Source of the DNA: Agaribacillus aureus
GTDB taxonomy: Bacteria > Bacteroidota > Bacteroidia > Cytophagales > Cyclobacteriaceae
Length of the DNA stretch: 64,000 nt
Direction: 5' to 3'
Assembly (NCBI GenBank): GCA_030442055.1
Contig: JAUJEB010000008.1
Coordinates: 124,001 to 188,000, forward strand
Notes under the pieces: model-generated
The model's database searches: none
The model's input: the letters and a program-made list of their open reading frames with translations, nothing else
Told to the model about the DNA's origin: nothing
Part shown: piece after piece, positions 53,477-61,624 of the stretch
How positions within the stretch are numbered: position 1 is the stretch's first letter
Layout: every line of letters begins with the position of its first letter
Translations under genes and position numbers: made by a program

Positions 53477-54214
53477 ATGAGCAAAAAAAAGGAATGGTTT
53501 GGGGAATGGTTTGATTCTCCCTATTATCATATTCTTTACAAGGATCGGGATAACTTAGAGGCCAGCACTTTCATAGATAATATCTGTAACTACCTGGGTT
53601 TTTCGAAAACAGATAAAATTCTGGATCTGGCTTGCGGCAAGGGAAGACATGCGATTTATCTCAACAAGAAGGGGTTTGACGTAACGGGAATAGATCTATC
53701 TGAGAAGAATATAAAATATGCCAGTCAATTTAGCAATGCAAAATTAAGCTTCTACATTCACGATATGAGAGAAGTCTTTGCCTACAATCAGTTTGATTAT
53801 GTGCTTAACGCATTTACCAGCTTTGGTTATTTCGATTCGGCGGAGGAACATAAATTAGCCATAATAGCAGCTGCTAAAGCGCTTAAACCGGGTGGAGCTT
53901 TGATTATAGATTTTCTGAATACCTACAGGGTTGTTAATCATTTGGTGCCGGCGGAGGCCAAAAAGGTAGATGGTATTTTATTTAATATCACCAAGGAGAT
54001 CAGTGATGACGGATATATTATCAAACAAATTGTTTTTAATCACCAGGGCGACGAATATTGTTACAGGGAAAAAGTAAAGGCAATAAGCCGGGTTGAGTTT
54101 TTGGATTTTTTTGGACAGGCGGGTCTATCGTGTAAAGCTTTGTTGGGTGATTATGACCTGAATGCTTACCGAAAGGAAGTGTCGGACAGGATGATATTTG
54201 TGGTTGAAAAATAA
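53477..54214 (+). CDS. Class I SAM-dependent methyltransferase
   Basis: This 245-residue protein uses the ATG at 53477; a TTG 36 bp upstream is unlikely. It has a Rossmann SAM-binding fold: motif I LDLACGKGRHAIYL, motif II VTGIDLSEKNIKYA, and motif post-I PGGALIIDFLNTY. The start MSKKKEWFGEWFDSPYYHIL is typical of a Bacteroidota methyltransferase subgroup with unknown small-molecule substrate. The next gene, a ZIP transporter, starts 6 bp after its stop, so the two are co-transcribed. Confidence 0.9.
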   Translation: MSKKKEWFGEWFDSPYYHILYKDRDNLEASTFIDNICNYLGFSKTDKILDLACGKGRHAIYLNKKGFDVTGIDLSEKNIKYASQFSNAKLSFYIHDMREVFAYNQFDYVLNAFTSFGYFDSAEEHKLAIIAAAKALKPGGALIIDFLNTYRVVNHLVPAEAKKVDGILFNITKEISDDGYIIKQIVFNHQGDEYCYREKVKAISRVEFLDFFGQAGLSCKALLGDYDLNAYRKEVSDRMIFVVEK

Positions 54215-54220
54215 AACAGT

Positions 54221-54961
54221 ATGATTGTTGATATTATAGTGCTCTTTTTTTCGGTATTTCTGACGGGCTTGATATTATTATCAAAACCCTTCAAAGGAAT
54301 TGCCAATCTAAAATCCTTTTTAATTTTTGGAGGATCTTATTTGTTTTCCTTAACAATCATTCACCTTTTACCCGAGGTATTTCATCACGCAGAAGAAGAC
54401 GTGACACTGGGCTATTTTGTGTTGCTGGGATTTTTTCTTCAGTTGGCACTTGAGCATTTTTCTCAAGGCATAGAGCATGGCCATGTGCATATTCGCAAAG
54501 ACTCTTCCGGAATTTTATCAAGGCCAATATTTCTGTTGATCTCTCTTTCCATTCACGCTTTTTTAGAAGGCACGTTGTTGGCGCATCCTAATATTGTGGT
54601 TCATGAGCATAGTTCAAAGGCTTTGTTAGTAGGTATTGTTTTACATAAAATCCCCGCAGCGATAGCCCTGTGTTCAGTATTATTGTCGGTTATGGAAAGC
54701 CGCGTTAAGCTGATCACTTATATTTTCATTTTTGCCGCAGCTTCACCCCTCGGGTTGTTATTGAGTGATTATTTGATTGACATTAATTTTTTGTCCAGCC
54801 GCCTGTTTTTGATATTATTTGCTATAGTAAGTGGAAATTTTCTACACATTTCCACAACAATTTTTTACGAGACCAGCCCCGACCATCACCTCAGCGTCAA
54901 AAAGTTGCTAATTAGTATTTTGGGTGCCGCTATTGCCTTATTGGCAGAATTTCTATTGTGA
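54221..54961 (+). CDS. ZIP family metal transporter
   Basis: This 246-residue inner-membrane zinc/iron importer has about eight helices. Metal-site sequences are HLLPEVFHHAEED, SIHAFLEGTLL and HKIPAAIAL in the central helices, with a His-containing loop (GIEHGHVHIR). The C-terminus (LSVKKLLISILGAAIALLAEF) returns to the membrane. It begins 6 bp after the methyltransferase stop. Together with the CDF exporter at 32 kb it forms the opposite arm of zinc homeostasis, but no shared regulator was seen. Confidence 0.9.
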   Translation: MIVDIIVLFFSVFLTGLILLSKPFKGIANLKSFLIFGGSYLFSLTIIHLLPEVFHHAEEDVTLGYFVLLGFFLQLALEHFSQGIEHGHVHIRKDSSGILSRPIFLLISLSIHAFLEGTLLAHPNIVVHEHSSKALLVGIVLHKIPAAIALCSVLLSVMESRVKLITYIFIFAAASPLGLLLSDYLIDINFLSSRLFLILFAIVSGNFLHISTTIFYETSPDHHLSVKKLLISILGAAIALLAEFLL

Positions 54962-54992
54962 TTGCTTTTTTCATCACCCGATTAATCTCGCT

Positions 54993-55187
54993 ATGATCGC
55001 TAGTGATAGGGAATTTAGCGCCAAATTGTCCGATTTGGATCACTTAATGGTCGACATTGATACAATTAAGCTGTCGTAAGTAGCGAAGTCACAAGGAGCT
55101 GCTATACTGGAGAAACCCTATGTGGAGGCGCATTTTGATAAAAATCTGAATTTTTTAGAAGTTGGCACGCATATTGTTAAACTATAA
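54993..55187 (+). pseudogene. Possible degraded small ORF with an internal stop
   Basis: One frame runs from an ATG at 54993 to a stop at 55185-55187 (65 codons) interrupted by a TAA at 55077-55079, codon 29. The halves read MIASDREFSAKLSDLDHLM... and AAILEKPYVEAHFDKNLNFL..., both with a normal amino-acid composition. It lies 31 bp after the ZIP transporter. It may be the remnant of a small protein gene with a single nonsense change, or chance open sequence. Confidence 0.25.
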
Positions 55188-55408
55188 GTGAAGTTAAAAC
55201 AGCCGGGACGGAATGTCAGGTAGGGACAGTTGAAGGTTAGGTGTAGTATATTTATAATCATTGTTCCCGGGTGGAATTTAATTCAATGAAGGAGGTCCGA
55301 GATTTAAACTATTTCGGAGATTAACTTCCTGATAAACTATAGATTTACCAAAAACTACTTTATTGCGTTACTAATGAAAACCAATAAAGAGTCAAAGGTA
55401 TCAGGCCC

Positions 55409-55426
55409 GGAGAGCAAACGCTCTCC
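55409..55426 (+). terminator. Intrinsic terminator in intergenic DNA
   Basis: A 7-bp perfect stem GGAGAGC/GCTCTCC (55409-55415, 55420-55426) with an AAAC loop is followed by TTTTTTT. No annotated plus-strand gene ends just upstream. The nearest is the ZIP gene 448 bp before. Confidence 0.8.
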
Positions 55427-55609
55427 TTTTTTTATTTAATAGAAAATCTTTTTTAAGATTTGCAGAAACCTTTTTGGTACTAACAGGGTCTTTATATAAA
55501 ATCTGTGAGAGATTTTTACATAAAATACCCATTTAGATAACAAATTGATAATAATTACGGTAATACATACCAAAAATCGTATTTTTGCGTGATTATAAAA
55601 AAATAGGTT

Positions 55610-55765
55610 ATGATCAATATACTCAATAAAAAAGCAGCTAAGAAATTTAGAAAAAGTGATGTAACGATCTTTGACCGGTCTTACATCAACAAATTTGATC
55701 TTGCGTTAAAGAATTTCGAAATCTTTGTGAAGGAGGAAACCGGCAGAAGTTTTAAGAAAAAGTAA
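55610..55765 (+). CDS. Basic 51-residue protein of unknown function
   Basis: The frame ATG to TAA encodes 51 residues, beginning MINILNKKAAKKFRKSD and ending ETGRSFKKK, with about a quarter Lys or Arg. A TATTTTTG box like the Bacteroidota -7 element sits at 55580-55587, 22 bp upstream of the ATG. The chain has two short helices separated by a DRSYINKFDLA segment. It resembles nothing I can name. Codon use and promoter position make it a plausible gene. It precedes the convergent radical SAM gene by 39 bp. Confidence 0.55.
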   Translation: MINILNKKAAKKFRKSDVTIFDRSYINKFDLALKNFEIFVKEETGRSFKKK

Positions 55766-55804
55766 TCCATATTCCCCTATCAAATAATTTTTTAAGTCCC
55801 ATTT

Positions 55805-56857
55805 TCAGAATAAATTCATCATACCCGATTTTCGAAATCGTGTTGTATCATAAGCAGGCATACTTTTTCCGCTGTAATATTTGTTAAGACTGGTTTTAAA
55901 CAGCTTTGTAATGGCTTCTGCCAGTGGCCCTGTGCCTGTCATTCTTCTGCCCCATTCGCTGTCATTGACCTGTCCGTCGTGGATTTGCGAAATTTGATTC
56001 CAGACTTTGTTAAACCTGTCCGGAAAGTTCTTCTCAAGCCAATCTTTAAACAGGTATTGGATAGCGCCATTTAGCCTTACCATGGTCATACCCGCTCCCA
56101 TAGCGCCGGCCTCGGCCGCCTTTTTCATGATGGTTGGCATCTCATGGTTATTGAGTCCTGGGATAATAGGTGCTACCATAACGCCCACAGGAATTTTCGC
56201 TGCCGCCAATTTCTCAATTACCTTAAGCCTTTTATAACAGTTTGCGGTTCGTGGCTCTAGCTTCAGCCTTAACTTTTCATTTAGCGTGGTGATTGAAATG
56301 CTGACCTTAACCAGGTTGTTTTCACTTAATGCCTGCAATAGATTTAAATCCCTTAAAATAAGACTGTTTTTTGTGATGATCCCAACCGGGTTTTGGTATT
56401 TGACCAATACCTTCAGTAGTTGTTGGGTTATTTTAAATTTTCTTTCAAGCGGCTGATAACAATCTGTGTTACCGGATAGCATAATGGGGAGGGGTTTCCA
56501 GGACTTTTTTAAAAGCTCCTTTTCCAATAGCTTCGGCGCATCCGGTTTGACAATGATCTTACTTTCAAAGTCTGTTCCCGCACTGAACCCCCAGTACTCA
56601 TGGGAATTTCTGGCATAACAATAAATGCAGCCATGTTCGCAACCTTGATAGGGATTCATTGAAAGGCTAAAAGCCAGGTCAGGGCTTTTTACCTGATTGA
56701 CTATTTTTTTAGGATATTCATAATATACCCGGGTTGATTTGTTCAAAGTCATCATTTCATCAATACCTTCGTGATGCTCGTGAACGTATTGCTGAACCAG
56801 GAACTTGTTTTTGGCATTAAATTGGGCTCCTCTGCCCTTGATGTAATCGCTTTCCAT
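55805..56857 (-). CDS. Radical SAM protein (PA0069/SplB-like)
   Basis: This 350-residue enzyme has the Fe4S4-binding motif Cys73-X3-Cys77-X2-Cys80 in QGCEHGCIYCYAR and the flanking GYEHYWGFSAG-type segment (NSHEYWGFSAGTDFESKI). SAM-binding elements include VGIITKNSLILRDLNLL and VKVSISITTLNEKLRLKLEPR. The family is the PA0069 group of uncharacterised radical SAM proteins related to spore photoproduct lyase. No function can be given. A T-rich stretch and a tail-to-tail arrangement with the 51-residue gene follow it. Confidence 0.92.
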   Translation of the reverse strand: MESDYIKGRGAQFNAKNKFLVQQYVHEHHEGIDEMMTLNKSTRVYYEYPKKIVNQVKSPDLAFSLSMNPYQGCEHGCIYCYARNSHEYWGFSAGTDFESKIIVKPDAPKLLEKELLKKSWKPLPIMLSGNTDCYQPLERKFKITQQLLKVLVKYQNPVGIITKNSLILRDLNLLQALSENNLVKVSISITTLNEKLRLKLEPRTANCYKRLKVIEKLAAAKIPVGVMVAPIIPGLNNHEMPTIMKKAAEAGAMGAGMTMVRLNGAIQYLFKDWLEKNFPDRFNKVWNQISQIHDGQVNDSEWGRRMTGTGPLAEAITKLFKTSLNKYYSGKSMPAYDTTRFRKSGMMNLF

Positions 56858-56945
56858 ATTTACTAAAATAATTAGTAAATATGGAAAAAGCTAAAAATTT
56901 TAGTTTTAATTAAAAATTATTCTGTTTTAGGTTTTGCGAGTTGAT

Positions 56946-57638
56946 TTAATCCACCCGACTGATTGAGCCACCGCTATTGGCACTGACATAAGTTTTATCA
57001 GGTTGCCCCTTATATCGAATTTTACCGCCGCTATTAGCTTTTGCGTTGATGCGATTAGTAGCTTGAATCTTGGCGGACCCAGCACTGCTGACAGCCGCAG
57101 ACACTTCTTCGCAAGCAAGATCGTAAGCTTTTAAACGACCAGCGCTGGATATATCGATGTCTTGATATTTTGCATTTCCAGCAATCTCCAGACTGCCTGC
57201 ACTTGATATTTTTATTTCCAGCTCATCTACATTTACATCCAATTGCCCGCTACCTGCACTGCTGATGTCAATTTCCATATCATCGGATTTGATGGTTCCT
57301 TTTGAGTAAACACTGGCTGCGGAACTAATGGAGATTCCATTGATTTCTTTATAAGTCAGATAAACCACAACATCGATATTCCTCCTCCGTCGATCCTGAT
57401 CCAACCTGATTTTTAAGGATCTGCCTGATACGTCTGTCAAAACTTCGCTGGTTTCCATACCGTCTGTTTCTATAATGCAGCTTTCTTTATCCCCTTTTTC
57501 GACATAAACTTTTATGGCTTGTCCTACATTAATTTTGGAAAATGGGGACAATTGCCTTGTTTCTTTGTTCTGAGCGCATGCGATTGTGGCTATAAGGCAA
57601 AAAAGCAGGCTTAAGTGTAGATTTTTGATAAGATTCAT
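56946..57638 (-). CDS. Head GIN domain-containing protein (DUF2807)
   Basis: About 230 residues from the ATG at 57638, which begins a signal peptide (LHLSLLFCLIATIACAQ); an in-frame start 69 bp upstream is rejected. The mature protein is a right-handed beta-helix-like repeat: SSAASV, SSAGSG, SSAGSL, SSAGRL, SSAGSA, NSGGKI and NSGGSI occur at regular spacing of about 16-20 residues, as in DUF2807 auto-transporter-adhesin-like heads. It is probably a periplasmic or surface protein of unknown role. It is divergent from the peroxiredoxin gene. Confidence 0.88.
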   Translation of the reverse strand: MNLIKNLHLSLLFCLIATIACAQNKETRQLSPFSKINVGQAIKVYVEKGDKESCIIETDGMETSEVLTDVSGRSLKIRLDQDRRRRNIDVVVYLTYKEINGISISSAASVYSKGTIKSDDMEIDISSAGSGQLDVNVDELEIKISSAGSLEIAGNAKYQDIDISSAGRLKAYDLACEEVSAAVSSAGSAKIQATNRINAKANSGGKIRYKGQPDKTYVSANSGGSISRVD

Positions 57639-58024
57639 GGTTAGTTTTTCTTTTAATAGATGCGGAAATTTTTCAATGGTTGCATCCGGGTATAAAATGA
57701 TGTCCATGTATACCTTGGCTGTGCCCTAAAGCTGATTTTATCTGTCCCCTTGACCAACTGGTGTACCCGAATCTGAGCGGCTCAGGCAAACCAAGACCTC
57801 AACATCTTCCGGTATTTGACTTTGATCCAATCCCGGTGCAGGTTTTGTGGCGAACTTTATAACTGTTTTTTTCGGATGGGGCCTGTCTTTTTACAGGGTG
57901 GCACAGATAATTGTTAAGTACTTATTTTATATTAAAGATTTCACATTTTTTGTAATTTCATCAAGTAATTTTCTAATTTTAGGTTCTTAATTTTATCTTT
58001 TGATCATCAATAATATTATCAATT
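57639..58024. other. Divergent intergenic region
   Basis: These 386 bp lie between the divergent GIN and peroxiredoxin genes and should contain both promoters. A small CCTGT/ACAGG stem was seen near 57890. A TATCTTTTG sequence 25-30 bp before the peroxiredoxin ATG is close to, but not exactly, the -7 consensus. No gene was recognised. Confidence 0.5.
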
Positions 58025-58486
58025 ATGGCTTTAAATATTGGCGACACCGCTCCTTCCTTCTCTTTATATGACACGGACAAAAACCAGGTCCAACTAGCAG
58101 ATTTCCAAGGCAAAGATCTCGTGGTCTTGTTTTTCCCTCTGGCATTTACAAGTGTCTGTACCACAGAGCTTTGTAGCATGAGAGATAATATTGGCGATTA
58201 TAATGCATTAAACGCAGAGGTGGTGGCAATTTCGATAGACACACCTTTTACATTGGGAAAATTTAAGGCGGAACAGAATTTAAATTTTCCGTTGCTGTCA
58301 GATTTTAACAAAGAGGTTTCCAAGGCCTACGGAGCACAGTACGATGAATTCGTTCTTGGCTTGAAAGGAGTAGCCAAAAGATCTGCCTTTGTAGTTGATG
58401 CGGAAGGTAAAATTAAATACGCTGAAGTATTGGATGACGCTACAAAACTACCGAATTTCGACGCTGTTAAGGCGGCATTGTCCTGA
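58025..58486 (+). CDS. Thiol peroxidase of the AhpC/TSA superfamily (peroxiredoxin)
   Basis: This 153-residue cytoplasmic peroxiredoxin has the peroxidatic Cys45 in FPLAFTSVCTTELCSMRD; Cys50 five residues on may be the resolving Cys, as in Bcp/AhpE-like enzymes. The thioredoxin-fold residues (SIDTPFTLGKFKAEQNLNF, FPLLSDFNKEVSKAYG) are intact, and a KRSAFVVDAEGKIKYAEVL strand follows. It reduces hydroperoxides. It lies upstream of the Na+/H+ antiporter in the same direction. Confidence 0.92.
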   Translation: MALNIGDTAPSFSLYDTDKNQVQLADFQGKDLVVLFFPLAFTSVCTTELCSMRDNIGDYNALNAEVVAISIDTPFTLGKFKAEQNLNFPLLSDFNKEVSKAYGAQYDEFVLGLKGVAKRSAFVVDAEGKIKYAEVLDDATKLPNFDAVKAALS

Positions 58487-58536
58487 CTTGTCTTCTCTGA
58501 CTTGAGGAGCTTCCCTTTGGCAATTTTTTATCTTAG

Positions 58537-59775
58537 ATGGATATTGTTAACATTTTCGCTGGCATTCTTGTCTTATCCGCAGTTTTTGCGTTTTTGAACA
58601 GGCGGTATATTAATTTGCCCACCACTATTAGCTTAATGATTGCGGGCCTGTTTCTGTCCCTTTTGGTTCAGATGCTGGGCGAGTTTTCGCCATCCTTCCG
58701 CAGCGGTGTACAGGATACGTTGGCAAGATTGGATTTTACGGAATTCCTGCTGGAATTTCTACTCAGCTTTTTGTTGTTCGCCGGTGCCATGCATACCAAT
58801 TTGGAGAAGCTAAAGACTTTTAAGTGGCCCATTTTAAGTTTTGCTACCATCGGGGTCCTGATGTCTACTTTTCTCATTGGTGTCTGCCTTTATTACTTAC
58901 TGCTATTGATAGGGAGCCCGATCGCTTTTATCTATTGCTTATTATTTGGAGCCTTGATCTCTCCAACGGATCCCATCGCAGTTTTAGGGATTTTGAAAAA
59001 AGCCAAGGCTCCTGAATCGCTGGAGATCAAGATTACAGGAGAGTCGTTATTCAATGACGGCGTCGGAGTTGTCATTTTTCTGGTAGTTTTTAAAATTGCG
59101 AAGAGTGGGTTGGATCAAATTCATTTTTCGGAAGTGATTCACCTTTTGGCAATGGAGATATTGGGAGGTGTGGGTCTGGGATTCCTGATTGGCTATCTGG
59201 GGTACAGGATGATGAAGTCCATTGATCATTATCAAACCGAGGTATTGATAACATTGGCAGTGGTGATGGGTGGCTATAGTCTGGCCAGTTACCTGCATTT
59301 TTCCGGACCATTAGCCATGGTTGTTGCCGGGTTACTGATTGGTAATCAGGGAGTCAAGCGAGCGATGTCTCAGGTGACACGAGACTATGTGCAAAAATTC
59401 TGGGAAATGATCGATGAGATCCTAAATGCTGTTTTATTTGTTTTAATAGGGCTCGAACTTATTCTGATCCCCTTTCAATTTACCTATGTAACCGTCGGAC
59501 TGGTTGTAACAGCCATTGTTTTAGCGGTGCGGTACGTTTCATTAGCCTTTCCCTCCTATGTTTTAAAATTTAGAAAGACCTTTGCGCCCAATGCATTGCC
59601 AATTATGACCTGGGGAGGGCTGAGAGGAGGCATATCTATAGCTTTGGCATTGTCTTTACAGCCTGAAATGGAGAAAGAATTTATAGTAGCCATTACTTAT
59701 ACGGTAGTATTATTCTCCTTGATAATACAGGGACTCACCATAGAAAAACTGGTAAAAAGACTCGGCCGTATTTAA
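58537..59775 (+). CDS. CPA1 family Na+/H+ antiporter
   Basis: This 412-residue inner-membrane antiporter of the NhaP-type CPA1 family has about 12 hydrophobic segments. The transport-site motif is [20 protein letters not shown] near residue 146 and [17 protein letters not shown] near 170, with [16 protein letters not shown] in a late helix. It exchanges Na+ (or another cation) for H+ for pH and salt homeostasis. Its stop codon directly abuts the stop of the convergent DinB gene with no spacer. It follows peroxiredoxin after 50 bp. Confidence 0.93.
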   Translation: MDIVNIFAGILVLSAVFAFLNRRYINLPTTISLMIAGLFLSLLVQMLGEFSPSFRSGVQDTLARLDFTEFLLEFLLSFLLFAGAMHTNLEKLKTFKWPILSFATIGVLMSTFLIGVCLYYLLLLIGSPIAFIYCLLFGALISPTDPIAVLGILKKAKAPESLEIKITGESLFNDGVGVVIFLVVFKIAKSGLDQIHFSEVIHLLAMEILGGVGLGFLIGYLGYRMMKSIDHYQTEVLITLAVVMGGYSLASYLHFSGPLAMVVAGLLIGNQGVKRAMSQVTRDYVQKFWEMIDEILNAVLFVLIGLELILIPFQFTYVTVGLVVTAIVLAVRYVSLAFPSYVLKFRKTFAPNALPIMTWGGLRGGISIALALSLQPEMEKEFIVAITYTVVLFSLIIQGLTIEKLVKRLGRI

Positions 59776-60246
59776 CTAGATGGTTTTAACATGCTCCCGA
59801 CAAAAATATATATAGTCAAGTGCCGGTGGCTCAATATCGTCTGACCTGAGTAGTTGAACAATTTGCGCCCGATGGTGTGTACTATGATTTGCTACATGTA
59901 TAATGATGTCAGCCAACTTGGTTTCAAATGATTGATTCTTGGTATTTTGATAGGCGATGACTTCCTCAAAAGAGTTCATTGCGTAGCTCTGAAGAAACTG
60001 GATCCAATCCTCAGAACTTTTATGCGTTAACTCAATAAGGTCCGATAGTTTTTTTGCTTCCCACAACACCTGATTCCCAGAAGGAAGGTTGTTAATCCTC
60101 ATCAACCAAATATTCTGGGCTACTAAAATATGGTTGTACAGTGTAAGGATCCTTTCTTCCTTGATTTTATTTTTTTGTAAGCATATTAAAAGTTTTTGAT
60201 TTGCCCAATCGTTGTACTTAAACAACCCTAATAAATAATCTTTCAT
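59776..60246 (-). CDS. DinB family protein
   Basis: This 156-residue cytoplasmic protein has the DinB four-helix bundle. Candidate metal-site residues are His in the first helix region (YNHILVAQNIWLMRINN), and HVANHSTHHRAQIVQLL carries the paired histidines. The DinB superfamily includes thiol-S-transferases and uncharacterised metalloproteins. Its start overlaps by one base the stop of the upstream membrane protein (TAATG), so the two are translationally coupled. The 3' end abuts that of the antiporter. Confidence 0.88.
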   Translation of the reverse strand: MKDYLLGLFKYNDWANQKLLICLQKNKIKEERILTLYNHILVAQNIWLMRINNLPSGNQVLWEAKKLSDLIELTHKSSEDWIQFLQSYAMNSFEEVIAYQNTKNQSFETKLADIIIHVANHSTHHRAQIVQLLRSDDIEPPALDYIYFCREHVKTI

Positions 60247-60671
60247 TAGCTTGTGCGCTTTTTAATTTGAGACTCCCTAAATGTAATAATCCCCAAAGGA
60301 ATAACCCAGGCTATATCATTCATCAGAACATAGAACAGGAACTTTTTGTTTGCCTGTTGATTCATGATTTCAAAATAGAACCATATTGGGTCAATTATTT
60401 TTGATAATAGCCCTATTATTATTAAATACCAATATTTTTTTGGATAAAGTGCGCTTACAAAGCATAATAGTGAAAACAGGAGGTTGCTGATCCCTGCATA
60501 TTCAATTAGTGTTGGGCTATCTTTTCCGGATTCGGTTATCCATTGAAAGAACGCATCGGGGAAGTTATAGATGAATAACCCCCATACCAGTCCATAAACA
60601 CTGGCCAAAAGCAGTATTCCCCGCATCCATGGAGGTATGCCCGGTTGTATTTCTCCCTGCCTAATCTCCAT
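60246..60671 (-). CDS. Four-helix membrane protein of unknown function
   Basis: This 141-residue protein has four hydrophobic helices (starting ILLLASVYGLVWGLFIYNF; later LLFSLLCFVSALYP, YLIIIGLLSKIIDPIWFYF, DIAWVIPLGIITF). It resembles the small alkyl-hydroperoxide-unrelated four-helix integral proteins found next to DinB genes, but no family was assigned. Its stop overlaps the start of the DinB gene by one base. The promoter probably lies in the region with an inverted repeat at 60687-60725. Confidence 0.78.
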   Translation of the reverse strand: MEIRQGEIQPGIPPWMRGILLLASVYGLVWGLFIYNFPDAFFQWITESGKDSPTLIEYAGISNLLFSLLCFVSALYPKKYWYLIIIGLLSKIIDPIWFYFEIMNQQANKKFLFYVLMNDIAWVIPLGIITFRESQIKKRTS

Positions 60672-60686
60672 CCGTAATTTTTAACC

Positions 60687-60725
60687 AAATTAAGCATATA
60701 AATTAAACAATTTTATGCTTAATTT
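60687..60725. promoter_or_regulatory. Inverted repeat between divergent genes
   Basis: A 12-bp perfect dyad (AAATTAAGCATA at 60687-60698 and TATGCTTAATTT at 60714-60725) has a 15-bp AT-rich centre. It lies between the minus-strand gene starting at 60671 and the plus-strand microprotein gene at 60751, where an operator would be expected. Confidence 0.5.
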
Positions 60726-60750
60726 TACCGCTCAATTAAAATGAAGTCAT

Positions 60751-60870
60751 ATGTTAGCTGAAACTATTATAGCCAGTGGCGCCAATACATTTATCTGGAT
60801 AGTAGCCGTTATTGTTGGTATCGTAGCCGCTCTTGGGTTTATTGATAACAGAAACGAGAAGAAAGCATAG
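60751..60870 (+). CDS. 39-residue single-helix membrane microprotein
   Basis: This is an ATG-TAG frame of 39 residues. A short amphipathic start (MLAETIIASGAN) is followed by one hydrophobic helix (TFIWIVAVIVGIVAALGFI) and a charged tail (DNRNEKKA). Hydrophobic helix, positive C-terminal tail and plus-strand position between minus-strand genes make it a plausible membrane microprotein. A 12-bp inverted repeat lies 26 bp upstream of the ATG. Its role is unknown. It ends 46 bp before the convergent SDR gene. Confidence 0.5.
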   Translation: MLAETIIASGANTFIWIVAVIVGIVAALGFIDNRNEKKA

Positions 60871-60916
60871 TCTGGCAGGGCTTTCCGCCGGTATTCTATA
60901 AAATGGTGCGTCAGGC

Positions 60917-61624
60917 TTAGTCCTCCCAGGGGTTGGTAGCCCAAACAGTCAATTCTGGTATAAATCCTCTATTATCCATTTGAAGTGCACTGACAATACT
61001 ATGAGCGATCTCCTGGCTTCTTAATTTTTTAATTTCCTCCCCTCTTTCGACTCTGTCTTGACTATTAAAGGCAGTGGTTACTTCGCTGGGATTGATGAGC
61101 ATTACCCGTACGTTGAATTTTCGCAGCTCGACCTGCCAGCATTCCGTCATGCCTCTCAGCGCGAACTTTGAGGATGCATAGATAGTACCCCTCTCAAATC
61201 CTTTCTTGGCGGCTGTGGAACCTATATTTATAATGTTGCCATATTTTTGGCTCTTAAAAATCTCGGCAGCTACCTGTGCCATCAAGGCGGCACCAAAAAC
61301 ATTGGTCATGTACACCTCCTGAAAATCTTCTACCGTAATATCGGAAAGCAACGGGAAGTGGCCAATGCCGGCATTGTTGATAAGGCAATCCAAACCACCT
61401 AAATAGCCCATCGCCTCTTCATAGGTTCTTTTGATATCAGATACGTCACTTACATTGGCAACCACCGGGAAGGCACCAATTTCCTTAACAGTTGTCCTTA
61501 ATCTTTTTTCATCACGACCTGTTATTACTACCTTGGCACCCTGATCGATTAATAGTTTAGCGGTAGCTTTGCCAATGCCCAGGCTTCCTCCCGTAATGAT
61601 TATCCTGCTGTTTTCTATTTTCAT
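60917..61624 (-). CDS. SDR family oxidoreductase
   Basis: This 235-residue NAD(P)-dependent short-chain dehydrogenase has the TGGSLGIG cofactor motif at 11-18, NNAG (INNAGIGHF) near 88 and the YASSK catalytic Tyr-Lys pair near 151-155. The segment VMLINPSEVTTAFNS follows. It resembles 3-oxoacyl-ACP reductase-like or ketoreductase SDRs of unknown substrate. It sits alone, with a 46-bp gap from the microprotein gene. Confidence 0.9.
   Translation of the reverse strand: MKIENSRIIITGGSLGIGKATAKLLIDQGAKVVITGRDEKRLRTTVKEIGAFPVVANVSDVSDIKRTYEEAMGYLGGLDCLINNAGIGHFPLLSDITVEDFQEVYMTNVFGAALMAQVAAEIFKSQKYGNIINIGSTAAKKGFERGTIYASSKFALRGMTECWQVELRKFNVRVMLINPSEVTTAFNSQDRVERGEEIKKLRSQEIAHSIVSALQMDNRGFIPELTVWATNPWED

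Larger units (their letters stand above)
54962..55609. other. Intergenic region with a terminator but no accepted gene
   Basis: These 648 bp hold the interrupted frame at 54993-55187 and a terminator at 55409-55426. A Shine-Dalgarno-like AAGGAGGT occurs near 55288 without a start codon in range. The terminator's upstream flank includes a 21-residue frame starting at 55374 that ends inside the T-run. A small RNA is as likely as a gene. Confidence 0.45.
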
